Assembly (NCBI GenBank): GCA_900073065.1
Contig: FJOG01000009.1
Coordinates: 1,690,267-1,754,266 of the forward strand
Direction: 5' to 3'
Length of the DNA: 64,000 nucleotides
Origin: Phialocephala subalpina
Taxonomy: Eukaryota > Ascomycota > Leotiomycetes > Helotiales > Mollisiaceae
Each line of letters starts with the position of its first letter. The stretch's first letter is position 1. The position numbers were made by a program, and so were the translations under genes. Shown in pieces: positions 10,872 to 22,332 of this stretch. Under the pieces are notes generated by a model that worked only from the letters and a program-made list of their open reading frames with translations, made no database searches and was not told the origin of the DNA.

Positions 10872-12672
10872 TCACAGCTCCAAGCCCCGTTTCTTGACCC
10901 TCATAAAAACCCTCATCCCCTCCTTCAACTCCTCAAACCATCCATACCCAGCACTCAACCCTACCTTAATTAACAAACTCAAGAAGAAGCTATACTCATC
11001 ACTCCCCTTCTCAGTAGCACTAGCCCCAACCAACAAGACCCAAACAAAGGTCCCCGGATAGCGATCCCATGTCCAATCGTTGACTGCAGATTCGAGGCCT
11101 TGACAAAGCTCCTCGGTAAGATGCTGATTCGGGGGAGAGCGAAGGCGATCAGTGGTGATTGGAAGACTCCGCTGTAGATGAGAGATGCGAGGTGGATGAC
11201 TCGAAGGAGGTCGTGGGGCCGTAGATGAGATGTGTTAAGGTTGAGTAGATGCGAGATATGGGTGTTGATGAATGGTTCTTCTTCTGGAATGGAGAAATTT
11301 GATATGCGTGCATGGATTCGAGGATTCGTGCGCTATCTTCGCAGAAATTTGTCCCTTCTAGGATATGCTTGAGCGTATCCGAGTAACACAGCGGCGAATC
11401 TGGGAAGCTCTGAGGGGGACGTTGGCCTAACATATTTCGCGGTAACAAGGAAGGCAGTGCTGAAGAGATGAACCGTGCTTCAGTGTCTACCATGATGGCA
11501 ACAACCATGTCCAGCCTCCCCGCATTCGGTGCTGGACTCTACGATATGATGGAAGGGACTTACAGTAAGAGCTTTACCACGAAGTGTGGGTTGTATCCGA
11601 AGGTGCTGATTCCTCCTCGCAGGCTTACGATCCTTCCTAGTCCATCGATGTGCTTGATAGACTCGAGCAAGTTACCTCGCGCAATCTACAGATGGAAAGA
11701 AGTCAGCAAGTAGTTGCAATCACTTTGAGGAGGTTGCACGATAGGTTATAAGAGAGTATCTCGGGGTCATACTTCATAATTGACGAGTAACACAATACTC
11801 CCAATCGTGGCATCACTCGTTCCCAATCCAACATTCTCCAATCGAGCGTTGATCCACTTGATTGTTTCGGTTTTGAGCGCAAAGTACTCGTCAGCTGTTG
11901 TGAATAAAGGGGTGGACACGAGCACTCTTGTGCATGCATCGTCGTGGGACATGCCAGCTCGGAGGAGGAATGTTCCTTGTTGGCATCCAGATAGAGAGCT
12001 TGGGGGTGAGCTTGCCAAATGGTTCTGGCAATGGCCAACCATGGGACTTCATGCACAGTACAGGGGCTCCGTCTATCTGAAGCAAGGCATATGGGGTGGC
12101 TAGAAATGGTGTTGGTGAGCGGAAGCGTCATGAAAGCGTGAGCAGCTCAAGGGGGGTGAACTTACTTGTCTCGAAAACCCAGCGGTCGAAGGTGTTGTGG
12201 GAGCCCGGAGTTGATGTGGACGAAGAAACATCTCTAGATATAGCATCCGCTGCCTTTGTCCACCGAGTCTGGAGTTGACCGTGGCCGGCGACATAACCAT
12301 CCTCAGGTCTGTTGGTAGTGTGGTCAGCTATACCAGGTGTCACGGTGTCACGATTTGGTGATATTGAGTAGTAGAATGCGCTTGTGCAAGGTCCTTGGAT
12401 GCACTTTTTTGAAGAATCTTGTGCTATTTAGCCGGGAGACTGTTCTTCGCTCTCCTACGGATGTGGAAAGAACGCATCGCATGGCGACGAACAGCTTGAC
12501 GATATTCCTGACTTGGCGGTAGCATTGGCTCATCGACCATGACAAACCCTAGCGAAGGCGCCTGTCCACTTTGGCTGCCAGTGGACTGCTGGCCGTCTTC
12601 ATCGGTAGCGCTGCTCGTACTGCCATGGCTTTCTTTGACTGGCTCTCCGGAGTAGTTAATTACCAGCATCAT
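10872..12672 (-). pseudogene. Decayed fungal transcription-factor-like gene (Fungal_trans_2-type regulatory region, no zinc cluster)
   Basis: Several minus-strand segments match the pattern of the large fungal family with an N-terminal FV..P...R..HAMR segment and a C-terminal regulatory region. In order: an N-terminal segment from ATG 12672 (ends AKNSLPAK before TAG); a segment with WINARLENVGLGTSD and GSIVLLVNYE ending at a GTATGA donor near 11780; an exon with IKHIDGLGRIVSLRGG near 11590-11680; a segment with DMVVAIMVDTEARF near 11490; and a C-terminal end with DRYPGTFVWVLLVGA and GYGWFEELKEG, stopping at TGA 10874-10872. These pieces cannot be joined without breaks. The frame changes near 11300 without a usable intron and again at a C-run near 11120, and an in-frame TAG ends segment 1. 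I read it as a decayed gene. A better intron model could rescue part of it. No Zn2Cys6 cluster was seen. Confidence 0.5.
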
Positions 12673-13849
12673 TCAGCCACAAGTTAGCATCGAGATCTTC
12701 AAGCAGACGAGACCTCAAAGTTCAGGTCGTTCAACTCTCGAGGGATGTTTGATTTCTTGATGCTTTGAGTTGGCCACCAGTTCGGCAGCATGGTGTAACC
12801 CAAACCCATCACACCACGGGTCTTTCATCCAAGATAACCCGATTTGTAATACGCACTGGCAGAAACAAGATACCAGCACAAGCGTCTGGGTAAACTTGTT
12901 TTTGGAAGGAAGTATAAGAACCCACTTGCCACCCCCGACAAAACTCCTACTCCTTCCACCAAAATTGAAATCCGAATTTTGTTTTCAATGCGTACAGAAG
13001 CAAACAACACGACGAAGATGACGGCTGTGGTCTCAAACCAACTAGCACAAGTGTATATAAGAGCCACTTGAAGGTATCTTCACTTCCAGCTCTTTCTTCT
13101 CCACCTTCGTGAATTTGATCCATGCTCCAATAACAGTCTGTTCTCCTCAATCTCGGCGACGAGCCATAAGACCTTGGACGAATTGAGAACGCTTCGTCGT
13201 CATTTACTTCTCTGCTTGTACCTAGGAATGGAAGACATAACGCCTTGATATCGTTCAGGCGGTGACCATTCGCGGGAGTGTTTCTCGGCGCTGACAGCGT
13301 CATGTTACCATTGATCGCTATTCAGCGTGGTCCAGACTTTGAAGAGCCCCACTCTGTTGCTCTTGCTAGAAGTTCCTTGGCTCTCAAGATTCTGCATTCG
13401 AAGTTCGGCGGTATGATGTTGAAGCATTGCAGATGCTGAATCATCAGGAAGCTTTTCCTGTCGCTTGGCACTTCGGACGTGGCGTCCGCAAAAATCCCAC
13501 TTTCAAGCATTCAGAATATAAAGGAACCAATCGCTCTCCCTTGTTGCCCCTCTCGTTCCCATTGGCAAATCCACCATGACTTCCTCGTGCATATGCGAGG
13601 TTCTCTCCATTGGTCATCATCTCGAATTCGTATCAGCTGCGCTGACTCAGAAAAAAGACTTTGGCCCCTATTAGCAAGACTAAGCGAAGGACGAAAGCCC
13701 GTTGAGACTTCACGATGCTAAGAGGAGATGAGAGCTCGAGAACCGATGTTGCTGTCTGAACAAAAGCTGTTAAGAGTCGAGGTCCGTCGCCCAAACTCTT
13801 CAGGACCAGATTTACCTACGACTCCAGACCTCAACTTGAGACACCCACT
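12673..13849. other. Intergenic region between two diverging decayed genes
   Basis: About 1.2 kb upstream of both the transcription-factor relic (minus) and the MFS relic (plus). A minus-strand open frame at 12947-13303 (118 codons) has low-complexity, basic composition and no recognisable domain; I treat it as chance. Nothing else is supported. Confidence 0.5.
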
Positions 13850-16225
13850 ATGAAAAGTGACTCCACATTTCAAGAGGTTGAATCCTCGGTCTCAGGGTCT
13901 CAAGTAGATCTTGCTCTTCATTTCCTCCGTCATAGCGACCAAATCGAGGACGCTCATACTCCACTTACAGAGGAAGAAGAGAAGCAATTGCTGAGGAAGA
14001 TTGATTGGATGCTCATGCCATTAATGGCTGCAACATACAATCTTCAATATCTGGATAAGATAATACGTACCTAACGTATTTTTTCTACTCTAACCTTTCC
14101 TACTCTTCGAGATTATCAGGCCTCGAATACTGACAAAGATATCCTCAGTCAACTATGCGAATGTCATGGGACTCGCCAAGGACACGCACACCAGTGCAAG
14201 CCAATTCTCATATCTAGCCACCGCATTCTATGTCGGTTACCTATTTTGTGAGATTCCCAACGGATACCTGATCCAGAAGCTTCCTTTGGCCAAGTATCTA
14301 GGCACTTGCAGTAAGTGAACCTCGAATCTATCAGGCTTCCAAATACTGAACCACTACGAGTTGTTCTCTGGGGTATGTGCGTAGTCCTCAATTGTGCCAG
14401 TACCAATTACACTGCTCTGGTGGCATTGAGAGTCTTGCTGGGTTGCTTCGAGAGCGTCGTATCACCCAGATATGACGACCCCAACTCTTCTTACCTTCAG
14501 GGTTAAAATGCTGGAAATAGTCTGATCCTGATCACCGCGATGTGGTATAAGAAGAAAGGTAAGCCTTGCGTGGTATAGAAAAGAGACCAAAGCGCAAGCG
14601 GACTGACTAATAGATGCAGAACAACCCATACGCGTGGGAATTTGGTTCGGAACAGGTGGGCTTGCGATCATTGTTGGTTCACTGTCGTCTTTCGCTCTCC
14701 AGCACTATCATGGAAAGACCTTTAAATCTTGGTAGGTAAAGCCTCCTACTTTGAAAGCCTTTCTCCAGCTAACAAGCCTGGGATCAAAAGTCTGTGTTTT
14801 ATAGGCCTTCTCGCTAACAAATAAACGCTGAAACCAAATTTCGATTTTTAACCACGAAATTAAAATAGCTCCGATTGGCTTAGCAAACTCACTTTAGCCT
14901 CTTATAAGTATCGCATTATAAGCTCAAATGATTCCGATTTGTGCGTATTCTATAGTGTTTAAGTAAAGTCGTTAACTTTAGTTTTCATCGCTTAAAAAAT
15001 GCCCTGAAAAATGCCTGTAAAACACAGACTTTTGATCCCAGGCTTGTAACAGGCCAAGATCATGTACCTTGTCTGTGGCGTGGCTACCATCGCCGTCGGG
15101 ATTCTGGTTATTTTCTTCCTCCCAGACAATCTAATAAACTCTCGTCTCTTAGTGAGGGAGAAGTATCATGCCATCGAACGAGTCCGGAGTAACAAAACAG
15201 GTATCGAGAACAAAGAGTTCACTCGCACTCAGATGGTGGAAGCTTTTCGAGATCCACATGTTTGGCTGATTGTCATTCTAATGATCACAGCTAGTGAGAT
15301 CAATGGAGCGTTGAGTAATTATCAAGCTGCTCTGATTAAATCGTGAGTCACTCTCCCAAATATATGTCCCTTGGCTTTACTCACCAGATCTCCAGCTTTG
15401 GATTCACATCTAAGCAAAGCGCACTTCTTTCTGTGCCATCAGGCGTGATCGCCATTCTTGTGTGTTTGAGCAGCTCTTGGATCGCAGGGAGGACGAACCA
15501 GAGATTGCTGACCCTGATGTGCTACTTCCCGTTTGGGATCACGGGTGCTTCGTTGATGGCGTTCTTGCCTCCTTCGCAGAAAGCCGGGAAGATGATTGGG
15601 AATTATTTTACCAATATGGTGCCAAGTTTGTCACCTCGGACTGGTAGGAGAGGGAGAGACCGACCTCAATAGATACACCGCTTGTGTATACGATTGCTGC
15701 TACGAATTGTGAGTCTTCCGTGCTGTCGCAGAAGGCAAGACACTTACTGACGAATCAGTCTCTGGCCATACCAAGAAGATCACTGTGAACGCTCTGATTC
15801 TTATGTGAGCTTCTCCTGGCATCACCATAGATGTTCCCACTGACGCCAGTCTCCAGATCGTTTGAAATCGGTAACATCATAGGTACGACCCCTTGCTCCC
15901 CGGACATCTCAACTCTGCTGACATATTAGCAAGGACCCTTGACCTTCACAGGTGCCACAGCTCCTGCCTACAAACCGGCAAAGATAGCGATGATCGCTTG
16001 CTTCAGCACGTCTCTCTGCCTCGTCTTCATCTTGAGATGTATGTTTCAATGGGAAAATAAAAGACGAAACAAAAAAGGAGAAATAGTGCACGTGAGAGAC
16101 TCCGAGTTTCTGAATTTGACGGATCGACAGAACGGAGAGTTTCGGGTGAGTTTCTGACCAGCTATGACTAGGTTGAGGCTGAAGATATATGTGCTGATTG
16201 TTTGTGCTTGCAGTATTCGCTTTGA
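13850..16225 (+). pseudogene. Dal5-type (allantoate permease family) MFS transporter, inactivated
   Basis: Twelve exons rebuild a 495-aa MFS protein: 13850-14066, 14149-14310, 14361-14469, 14521-14558, 14620-14735, 15059-15342, 15396-15625, 15673-15708, 15759-15804, 15857-15882, 15934-16145, 16214-16225. Every junction keeps phase and the product reads through the Dal5 landmarks: YNLQYLDK in TM1, RVLLGCFESVVSP, ILITAMWYKKKEQP, PSGVIAI, SGHTKKITVNA, FTGATAPAY and a terminal EFRYSL. Two lesions stand out. The last codon of exon 5 (14733-14735) is TAG where the family has Gln (KSW-Q-IMYLV). The intron after exon 3 begins AT (14470-14471) where only a GT donor would serve the frame. Both fit a single transition (C to T, G to A). 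A MITE sits in the intron right after the stop. The family moves ureides, nicotinate and other organic anions; the substrate here is unknown. The rest of the gene is intact, so inactivation looks recent. Confidence 0.85.
14773..15046. mobile_element. 274-bp MITE with ~34-bp terminal inverted repeats inside an intron
   Basis: The left end, starting CAAGCCTGGGATCAAAAGTC at 14773, is matched in inverted orientation at the right end (finishing 15046). The match is perfect for 29 bp and continues to about 34 bp with one C/T mismatch. The flanks carry a direct TAA at 14770-14772 and 15047-15049, read as a 3-bp target-site duplication. The interior is AT-rich and has no coding frame. A short non-coding element with TIRs and a TWA duplication fits a PIF/Harbinger-type MITE, but the superfamily is inference. 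It is inserted at the CTAAC branch site of intron 5 of the MFS gene, so the intron grew from about 46 bp to 323 bp. CTAAC is retained on the left side. Confidence 0.9.
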
Positions 16226-16681
16226 AGGGAAGGCTTGCTAGGATGTTGCTCGCATGTGGGCGAAGAGTAGAAGAGAGATTGAAGATTGAAGAGGAAGGCG
16301 TGAGAAAAGGGGCTACCCCGCACTATACCTAATCGAATTAGCGTCCTACAAGCACCAAGTAACTTCAGTCCTTCGAGCCTTCCTCGATCCCGCAACCTAC
16401 GCCTCACCTTATGTTCAGAGCATGTTGGCTGCATGCAACTCACCAGCAAAATGATATCGAATGTCGATCAGCAACCCTACATGGAAGCTTGAGCATGTTT
16501 GAAGGAGGTTGGTTTTCCTCGCTACAGACCCCAAGAAAGAACAAGACGACTTTTCCGTCTCTTGGAGCGGCTTGGAGTGGTCATGGAATTCGAGCACAGA
16601 TTGGAGAAGGTCAATGCCAGCACAAACAAGCCTGAAGCTGTCGCTGTCAGACATGGTATCAATTTTACACCATTTCACTAA
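16226..16681. other. Convergent intergenic region, MFS relic to spb1
   Basis: About 450 bp between the 3' ends of two convergent genes. Only short overlapping frames without domains occur. No terminator-type structure was recognised. Confidence 0.5.
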
Positions 16682-19273
16682 TCATTTCCTCTTCTTCGCC
16701 GCTCTCTTCTCGCCTCTTACATCTTTCTTCAACCTCGCATCCACAATCTTATACTTGCCCTTAACACCCCTCGGCCTACCAGCAATACCCTTATTGCCAC
16801 CCCTAGCAACAACAACTTTAACCTGCTGCTTCGGCTTCTTCTTAGCCGCCTTACTCATTAACTTCACAATACTCTGCGCCTTCTCCTTCTCCGTCATGCC
16901 CTCCTCGTCTTGCAACAACGCAGACTTCTTTCTCAACTTCTCTAGACGCTGTGCGGCCTTGAACTTCTTCCTGTCCTTGGCCTCGCGTACTTTCTTGATA
17001 GGTCGAGCGTTCAAGGCTCGAAGCTTCTCTTTGATGGCTGCGGCAGCGGAGGCACTGATGGGTCGGTGGGGTTTGTCATGGCGACCTTCGTCGTCAAGGA
17101 ACCATTCTGGGAGGCCGTCGCGGTCTTTGAAGGCGTATTTGTTGAAGCCTTCGTCGATGAGATCTGACTTGGTTTTTTGACCTGATGCTATCTGTTGGGC
17201 TAATGTCATCGCTTCGGCGGTGATGATATCGATATCTGTTTAGCGTTAGAAAGAGGCATCTACGTCATGAAATTGGATTACTTACCAAGTTTTCCGTCCT
17301 TGCGAGGCTCATCTTCCCATTGATTGTCATTTTTCGACCGCTTGACTACCTCGAAGCCATCCTCGTCTTCGCTCTCAGTGGCCTGCTCGACTTGTTCTTC
17401 AAGTCCTTCCATTTCGACGTCCGAGTCCTCAGCTTCCTCTTCTCTCATAGCCTCCAATTGGTCGAGATCTGCAGCGATGTCTTCCTCGCCTTCCTCTTCC
17501 TCGGGCTCAGATTCCTCAGGTAAGCCGCCTATATCTTTGAAAAGGTCTTGGTCAAAGAATCGAGCAGCTCTCTGTGACAACCCACTTCTTGACTTCTTGT
17601 CGTTGCTGCTAAGGTCAGTCAACAGAGATCGCTTCGAATGAGCATCTCCAGCTTCAGATTCGTCACTGCTATCCTCCTCGAGCCCATCACTGTCACTAAC
17701 GTTCTCCTCTGCTGAGAAGCCTTCCCATTCTCCATCTTCGTGCTCTTTCCGTGCCTTCTTTGCTCGGAATTTAGCATCGGCTGTAGATTTGTGTTCCTGG
17801 TATTGCTCGTACATAGAATCGAGTTCCCTGTCTAGTCGGTCTTCCTCATCGTCATCTTCTTCGTCTGACTCCCCTGAAGCAAAACCACTGTCCTGGGCTT
17901 TTCGATCCGCTTCGGTCAAGATAGCCATCTTTCCCTTCGCAATCTTGTCCACCGCCCCTGACTTGTCCAGAGTCTTCAATCCGAACATCGATCCTTCACC
18001 GTTGGGTCCTGCTTGCTCGAGACCTATTTCTGTAGGTGCTGTCATATGCAATTGCATCCGAATCACTTCTCTCTGCTTCTTTTCGTTCTCTCTCCGCCGT
18101 TCTCGCTTTCTCCGGGAGCTCTCCTTTTCACTCAATGCCTGCAGCTCCTCTTGGATTTTTAGCTCCTCGTCCATCGGCTCCACCTCCGCGACTTCTTCCT
18201 CCGCTGCATCTTTGGACTTTTTAGTCGCAAAGCCAAACTTCTCGCGGACCTTCAATCGCCATCTAAGAAGAGCCCGAAATTCCTTCCTACCCAGCACTCT
18301 CAGATCAGCACAACTCACTCGGATGTCGTCGGTGGTCTCTGGTAATTTGTCGAGCGCAGCAAGAGCAACATCTCCATTTGGTGGCTGTTCGAAGCTCAAC
18401 CGGTTCATTCCACCCAAGATAGCGATTGGGTCCGTAGTTTGGATGAACTCGCTAGCCGGAATTTCCTTGAATTGTGTCATATTGCCATCCTCATAACCAT
18501 CTCTCTTACGCTTCTTGACTTCGGGATTGAAGACCTTGGCTTCGTTATTCGGTGTGGGGTCAGCAAGATCTGCGAATACAGAGCGAGGGTCCAGGAACTT
18601 GGGATCAATTCGTTTGGGGGCTTTGAATCCTCGGCAGACGACGAAAATTTCTGCCGAAACATTTCGTGAGGAGGGAGGTTTTGTGGCTTCGACCTTAGTG
18701 AAAAGCTGATTGAACACCCAAAGCAGACTGTTGTAATCCTTGGATCTGAAAACTTTCGTAACAAATGTTCCACCTTCGACCAAGAATTCCGTGGCAAGCT
18801 TCATTGCCTGTAGCGCCAATTCCGCCTGGTTGAACGAATCCTGTACCCAAGCTGTACCGACGTTTGGCGCACCATCGTGCAGAACGGTATCTGCCTTCCA
18901 TGTTTTGAAGTGTTGTCGAATTGTCGCTCGGCATTTGTCCGTCGTAATATCGCTCTGGAAGGAAATAACTCGCGGAATGGCTTTAATTGGCGCAAGATCA
19001 ACTCCAACAATGAGACTTCCAACTGGCATAGTCTCTGCGGCGACTTGACACCATGACTACGGTTTCATTAGTCTAGCGCTCGCCATAAAAGGGGCAGATA
19101 CTCACTCCAGGCGCAGCACAAAGATCCAACAATACTTTGCTCTTCTCCAGAAATCCATATTTTTTGTTCAACTGGATTAACTTGAAAGCAGCTCTGGCAC
19201 GATATCCTTTCTCCTTGGCCAGCTTATACCACTTGTCGAGACGACCCTTTCCATGCTTCTTCTGGATTGCCAT
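16682..19273 (-). CDS. spb1: SPB1, AdoMet-dependent 27S pre-rRNA 2'-O-methyltransferase
   Basis: Three exons on the minus strand, 19273-19106, 19056-17286 and 17235-16682, encode 830 aa (yeast Spb1 is 841). Residues 1-200 form the FtsJ/RrmJ methyltransferase. The SAM site DLCAAPGSW starts at D50, and the catalytic tetrad is readable as K31, D117 (LHDGAPN), K157 (FVTKVF) and E192 (AEIFVV). A DUF3381-type middle region, long acidic runs, and the basic Spb1_C domain (last ~180 aa, rich in KK and KR, ending AAKKRK) follow. Spb1 methylates the ribose of the conserved A-loop guanosine of 25S rRNA and is needed for 60S assembly in the nucleolus. Introns are 49 and 50 bp. The gene is divergent from cdt2, start to start 370 bp. 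Confidence 0.96.
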
Positions 19274-19643
19274 GGTGGCAACGGAATGTGCTGTCGTTGG
19301 TGGAAAGGCACCTTGTCGTAGCTGTGGTTGTCTTCAATTCTTTCACCCACTCAAAGTATTTTTTTCTACGATTAGGATTTCCTGCCACCGCCTTATCGAC
19401 GGCTCTCGTATCTCGTATTCAACAACGCCATGCCCCAAAACGTTAGCATGCGGCCGCTGGCGTCATGCACGTTCTCTGTCGCGCCTTCTTTGACGCGACT
19501 TTCTTCGATGGAGCAAAGCTTCGTGTTAAGTGAACAAGCTCGGAGCTTGACCATCAACGAGAATCCAACGACGACGTTGGACAAAGGTGTTTACGGATAA
19601 CGACAGACAAGAGGCACGAATAGGGGCACGAATAAAGACCACG
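19274..19643. promoter_or_regulatory. Bidirectional intergenic region spb1 / cdt2
   Basis: 370 bp separate the two start codons, so both promoters must lie here or within the first exons. No specific factor site was identified. Confidence 0.5.
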
Positions 19644-21902
19644 ATGCCTTCACAAGCCCCAATATGCGATGCCCCATGCCAGGAAACGACTGAAGGACCC
19701 CCACCTGTTCTAGTTCAGACTTTCGACTCATCCCCGCCACAACCTTCCGGATCCGACAGCGGCAAGACTAGAGGCAATCCTTCTATTACTCCTCGAAAAT
19801 TCAAGAGATTCTTCACCCCGCGCACACAACCACCTCCTCAACATAATCGAACTCGGCGAGTTTTGTTCGGTGCTCACTCCAACGGCCTGAACCTGAACCG
19901 AACCGTGCAGTCAAGCCCAGTACCTCCACCAACCAGCTGGGGCCAAGAGAATGATCTGCCAGAGTTCCCAAGAGAATTCAAGAGACACAAAGTATCACAT
20001 ACAGTCGAGGCAGGCTCAGAATATGTGACTGCTGAGGTAAAGTATCCTGAATTCACCATAGTGGAATATGGAAAGGACCAGAGCGAGCGCCTTATGTCAT
20101 CACCATGTCCTAAGGGATCTCCCGTCTTCTTTGGCACCGATGGAAGCTCTGATGATGAGGGTACAGCGGCAGATCGTGCCGGCAGAGTCAATCCACAAGA
20201 TCTAGTAAAGCCGGTCGTGGCCTCAAAATCTCGTGAAGGACTCTCTGGGCAGCTACTCGACATGGAGCTGGGCAATCTCGGACGTCCTGGACGCTTAAAC
20301 CACAGCTACCTTGTTAATGGTATGTGCCCTATCAAATCCATGTGTAGCGGTACTGACTTTGTTAGACTGGCGTGATCTCACCGGCAAATTCTACAGCAAA
20401 CCCGAGGGCGTTCATGAGACTATGAGCTTGGGTGATGAGCCGAAGCGCACTATTCCTTTCGTTGCAGTTGGCCTAAACAGTGAGTTTTGTATGTTTCTGC
20501 ATGCACAGCCAGCTAACGCCTCACAGCTACTTCATTGCTCGCCGTTGGAGACGAAGAAGGTCGAGTTCGACTCTTGGAAACTGCCAAAGATGGAAAGCCT
20601 GGATTCGATCAGCCTGTCGTTGGTTTCCGTGTCCATGCCAACGCCATCATCAACATGACGTTATCCGACGACGACAGTCTTCTAGCAACAGCTTCTGGCG
20701 ATCAGAGTGCTCGGGTTGTGGATATGGTCACTCAAACCACCACTGCTATCCTTGGCATCCACACTGCGTCGTTGAAGCAGGTACGATTCCAGCCAGGCGC
20801 GAACAACAAAAACATCCTTGCAACTGCTGGTAGAGATGGCGCCATTCATATCTGGGATTTGCGATGCAGTGGGTATGACGGTCCTCAATGCAGAATGTGG
20901 TCACCAGTAGCTCCTGACAGACCGAGTGGGGCACGTTTCGTAAACAACAACCCCATCCAGTATCCTCGTGCTCTCAGCAGTATCCTGGATGCTCACAAAC
21001 CACTTGCTGGCCATTTTCAACCAGCCACCGCTGGCTGGACAGATATTGCCAGCCGTGGAGAATCTTCAAGCCGTTCAGAATCCCTTGTTAGTCGTTCGTC
21101 CGACGTCTCTGTTACTGCCTTGCAATTCCTTCCGGAAGGTCTTGACCATCTGCTCCTTTCGGCCTGCGAAGCTGATGCTTCGATCAAGCTGTGGGACATT
21201 CGAGCTGTTTCAAGCAAGAAGCGTACCCTACCTCTCGCTGCCACCGCTGTATCGCCATTCCACGTTGATTACCGAGACTTTGGAATCACCTCCCTTAATC
21301 TTAGCTCCGATGGAAGCAGATTCTATGCCCTCTGCAAAGATAACATTGTCTACGCCTACTCCACAAGCCACGTCATGCACGGCCATGCACCAGAGCTGGA
21401 TTCAGCCAATTCCCGACCAAATCAGAAAGGCACTCAGCTCGGACAAGGTCCCCTTTATGGCCTTCGCAACTCAAAGTTCCATGCAAACACATTCTATGTC
21501 AAGTCTGCTCTTCGTAAGACGCAAAATGGTCATGCTGAATTGCTGGCAGTCGGTTCTAGCAACGATTGTGCTGTCCTGTTTCCAACAGATGAGCGATACT
21601 TTCCTCAGCGTCCTCTTCGAGTTTCTCATGATCCATTCGACCGCTATGCAATGCCTACCATCCAAGTCTACGACATTGGTACGCCTCTCATCAGAGGCCA
21701 CGACCGCGAGGTTGGATCCGTTGCCTGGACTCACGGCGGCGAGCTTGCAACCGTCGGTGATGATCTGACTGTTCGTCTTTGGAGAGAGGACTACGAGGCT
21801 GCAAAGGACTTGAGAACCGGTGGTGAGACTGACGGTCGACGATGGAATTGCGGTTGGGCCAACGTCAAGCCTGATTTCGATGACGATGATATGGAGTGCT
21901 AA
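19644..21902 (+). CDS. cdt2: CDT2/DTL-like WD40 substrate receptor of CRL4 ubiquitin ligase
   Basis: Three exons, 19644-20319, 20366-20479 and 20527-21902, give 721 aa. The frame is open upstream to 19587 but that codon is GTG; the first ATG (19644, context ACCACGATGCC) is chosen. The first ~220 residues are disordered and Pro/Ser-rich, with an ITPRKFKRFFTPR segment that resembles a phospho- or PCNA-binding region. The WD40 propeller follows: SLLAVGDEEG, LLATASGDQSARVVDM, NILATAGRDGAIHIWDLRC, LLLSACEADASIKLWDIR, TFYVKSAL, and a last blade ending LTVRLWRED. The GDQ and TFYVKS signatures are those of human DTL and S. pombe Cdt2. The family targets Cdt1, Spd1 or p21-type proteins on PCNA for destruction in S phase and after DNA damage. 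The assignment rests on these motifs. Confidence 0.85.
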
Positions 21903-22332
21903 GTGGAGAACGAGTTGATGTTGGATTACATGTGTTTTGATTATACAGCGATGATTTCTAGCGAGTGAGCGAGCATTAGGGAAGACTTGTTGATCTCCCA
22001 AGCATGGTTTTCAAGGCGTTTGCGAATACCATACGGCGTTGAGTTGAGCAGAATAAGCACTAACAAGGCACTTCTGCGCGGAGTACGAGAACAATTGCAA
22101 AATACCCAAAACTGGTGGAGGCAAACACTGGTCTCAGCATGGCGTTGGTTTTTATTCTCAGCACACATAGATAGGTGCTTGAGATGTCTAGGGTATTTGC
22201 TGGGAGATGAGGTCTCAAGATCATGTGGGTGTAAAGAAAAATATTAAAGCGTTGAGCACCCAAACCAAAACACTCCCATCGTGCTTATTCTTATTACCTA
22301 CCTCTTGATACTTGGAGTCCTAGTGGACCAAC
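21903..22332. other. Convergent intergenic region cdt2 / catalase
   Basis: About 430 bp between two 3' ends; no supported feature inside. Confidence 0.5.

Noticed and set aside
12947..13303. Minus-strand 118-codon frame upstream of the MFS relic
   Set aside because: Basic, low-information composition and no homologous motif; treated as chance.
14733..14735. TAG at the end of MFS exon 5 as part of an alternative donor
   Set aside because: The donor one step upstream (14732) and all nearby acceptors break the reading frame or give a stop, so the TAG remains.
17320..18669. Plus-strand Ser-rich frames opposite spb1
   Set aside because: Antisense of the acidic (Asp/Glu-rich) codons of SPB1; composition explained by the real gene.
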